From UA16 sp965661575 (GTDB lineage Bacteria; Bacteroidota; Bacteroidia; Flavobacteriales_D; Sanyastnellaceae), in NCBI GenBank assembly GCA_965661575.1, contig CBFIEJ010000061.1, positions 1 to 7,562 on the forward strand: a DNA stretch of 7,562 nucleotides, read 5' to 3'. The position numbers and the translations under genes were made by a program. The notes beneath the pieces were generated by a model. The model was not told the DNA's origin and did no database searches. It worked only from the letters and a program-made list of their open reading frames with translations. Every line of letters starts with the position of its first letter. Position 1 is the stretch's first letter. Of this stretch, positions 6,728 to 7,562 are shown piece by piece.

Positions 6728-7413
6728 TTTGCAATATAATGGATGAACACGAGGTTGCCTTCTGCCCTGACACTGCTCAAAGCAAAGTGTGTAGGGCTCG
6801 TCAAAACAGGCTGCACAATCGGTACACGTTGTTCACTCCCGACCATCACAGGACAAATGGTAGCGACAAATTCATCGACAGCACCCGCTTCGTAAAACGC
6901 CGCGTTGATGTATCCTCCTCCAAAAAGCAGCAAACGCTTGAGACCTGCCGATGCGCAAGCCTCAGTGATTGTTTGCACCAGACCTGCACCTTCAGCAGGT
7001 TGCGACGCATAAACCAACGTTCGATCTGCTCCACTCTTTTTAACATCAGGTAAATTCCGATCGGTTGCCAGCCATTTTGGCGTTTGTGGCGCGTTCCAAA
7101 TTGGAGCATCAAGGTCGAATCCGGTTCGCGTGCACATCACCCACGTAGGACGAACGCCTTGATCATTGACGACTTCCATCACACCACCGCTGATGTTAAC
7201 GGAATGAGCGCCCACAACGACTGCGTCACATTGTTGAAGTAGGGCTCTGACATGATCATGGTCAGCCTCATTGATAAACCCCATGGCCTTGCGCTGGTCA
7301 TCAGATTCATTGGGATGAGATGCGATTGCTCCGTCCAAACTACCCGCCATTACATTGGTCACCTTCACCATTCTCTCCTCTTGAGTTGATTCCTCCGATT
7401 CATTCATGTGCAT
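6724..7413 (-). CDS. RibD C-terminal-domain (DHFR-fold) reductase, stand-alone
   Basis: A 229-aa protein consisting of one RibD-C / dihydrofolate-reductase-like domain without the deaminase half of bifunctional RibD. Visible are MVKVTNVMAGSLDGAIA (first strand and SLDG loop, 25-28), DAVVVGAHSV (63-72, the nucleotide-side turn) and LLLFGGGYINAAFYEAGAVDEF (about 161-182, the family's glycine-rich motif and AGxVDEf). Known relatives reduce a ribosyl-aminopyrimidine phosphate with NADPH in riboflavin synthesis; many others have no known substrate. It is probably the first gene of the four-gene unit, and its TGA overlaps the CYTH start. The first 14 residues (MHMNESEESTQEER) are outside the fold. 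The internal ATG at 7369-7371, just after a purine-rich GAGGAG, is a real alternative start that would give 215 aa. No riboflavin gene is adjacent, so a pterin or other heterocycle substrate is my inference. Confidence 0.85.
   Translation of the reverse strand: MHMNESEESTQEERMVKVTNVMAGSLDGAIASHPNESDDQRKAMGFINEADHDHVRALLQQCDAVVVGAHSVNISGGVMEVVNDQGVRPTWVMCTRTGFDLDAPIWNAPQTPKWLATDRNLPDVKKSGADRTLVYASQPAEGAGLVQTITEACASAGLKRLLLFGGGYINAAFYEAGAVDEFVATICPVMVGSEQRVPIVQPVLTSPTHFALSSVRAEGNLVFIHYIAK
7375..7380 (-). promoter_or_regulatory. Shine-Dalgarno-like GAGGAG before an alternative start of the RibD-C gene
   Basis: The minus strand reads GAGGAG, AGA, ATG, with the ATG at 7369-7371 being codon 15 of the longest frame. 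The protein fold begins right at this Met. The 3-nt spacing is shorter than usual, which is why the upstream ATG at 7411-7413 is kept as the listed start, preceded by the A-rich AAGTAAAAACG. Confidence 0.3.
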
Positions 7414-7427
7414 CGTTTTTACTTAGC

Positions 7428-7452
7428 GTCATACATCTACTTACAATATGAC
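7428..7452. repeat. inverted repeat, possible operator upstream of the RibD-C gene
   Basis: GTCATA (7428-7433) and TATGAC (7447-7452) are perfect inverted half-sites separated by 13 nt, with centres 19 nt apart, close to two helical turns. The nearer half ends 14 nt before the RibD-C start codon, where an operator or 5' leader element would sit. Six-bp half-sites can arise by chance, and no regulator gene is seen in the window. Confidence 0.2.
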
Positions 7453-7510
7453 ATTCCTTGCACCACTTTTGTTGCCCTAAACACTGGGCGGCGAAAAAAT
7501 ACAGCGATCC

Positions 7511-7542
7511 TTTGTTTGTTGCCATCCTGCTCCCTACTTTTG
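7511..7542 (+). promoter_or_regulatory. Bacteroidota-type promoter pointing out of the right edge
   Basis: TTTG (7511-7514), a 20-nt spacer and TACTTTTG (7535-7542) match the -33 / -7 consensus TTTG and TAnnTTTG with the expected spacing. A second TTTG (7515-7518) lies too close. Transcription would start near 7549 on the plus strand and read a gene outside the window that is divergent from the RibD-C unit. I could not find a comparable promoter for the minus strand between 7414 and 7562. Confidence 0.5.
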
Positions 7543-7562
7543 CGCTCCCTTTGGGGATTACA

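Noticed and set aside
1..7562. tRNA, rRNA, CRISPR arrays, insertion sequences, long direct repeats
   Set aside because: None seen on reading; almost all of the window is taken up by intact minus-strand genes and the spacers are short.

Overview
The window looks like chromosomal DNA of a Bacteroidota bacterium, most likely near Flavobacteriales. Three things suggest this: a DNA polymerase III alpha subunit with an in-frame N-terminal DEDDh exonuclease (the arrangement I know from flavobacterial DnaE), a thioredoxin gene directly downstream of it, and promoter-like boxes of the TAnnTTTG type used by the Bacteroidota primary sigma factor. Most starts lack a Shine-Dalgarno sequence, which also fits. 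The placement comes from motifs read by eye, not from a search.

All recognised genes lie on the minus strand, so transcription runs from right to left. From the right edge: a short intergenic region (7414-7562) holding a good plus-strand promoter that points out of the window and a small inverted repeat; then a tightly packed four-gene unit consisting of a stand-alone RibD-C-type reductase (6724-7413), a CYTH triphosphate-tunnel protein (6134-6727), a dihydroneopterin aldolase-cupin fusion (5361-6137) and a short-chain dehydrogenase (4656-5357). The first three are joined by two 4-nt ATGA overlaps and the fourth follows after 3 nt. A weak hairpin terminator follows the unit. Next come dnaE (249-4550), about 4.3 kb and intact, a 160-nt gap with a candidate promoter and a hairpin, and the first 29 codons of trxA, cut by the left edge.

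The replication genes are ordinary, except that the PHP domain of DnaE has lost about five of nine metal-site residues while the fused exonuclease keeps its full catalytic set. The most interesting part is the four-gene unit. It combines a pterin enzyme (FolB), a fold that binds organic triphosphates (CYTH), two likely NAD(P)H reductases (RibD-C fold and SDR) and a metal-binding cupin. I infer a pterin pathway in which the CYTH protein might dephosphorylate dihydroneopterin triphosphate, the substrate-side step before FolB. No GTP cyclohydrolase is visible here, so this remains a hypothesis from gene content and coupling. I see no RNA genes, mobile elements, CRISPR arrays or attachment sites.
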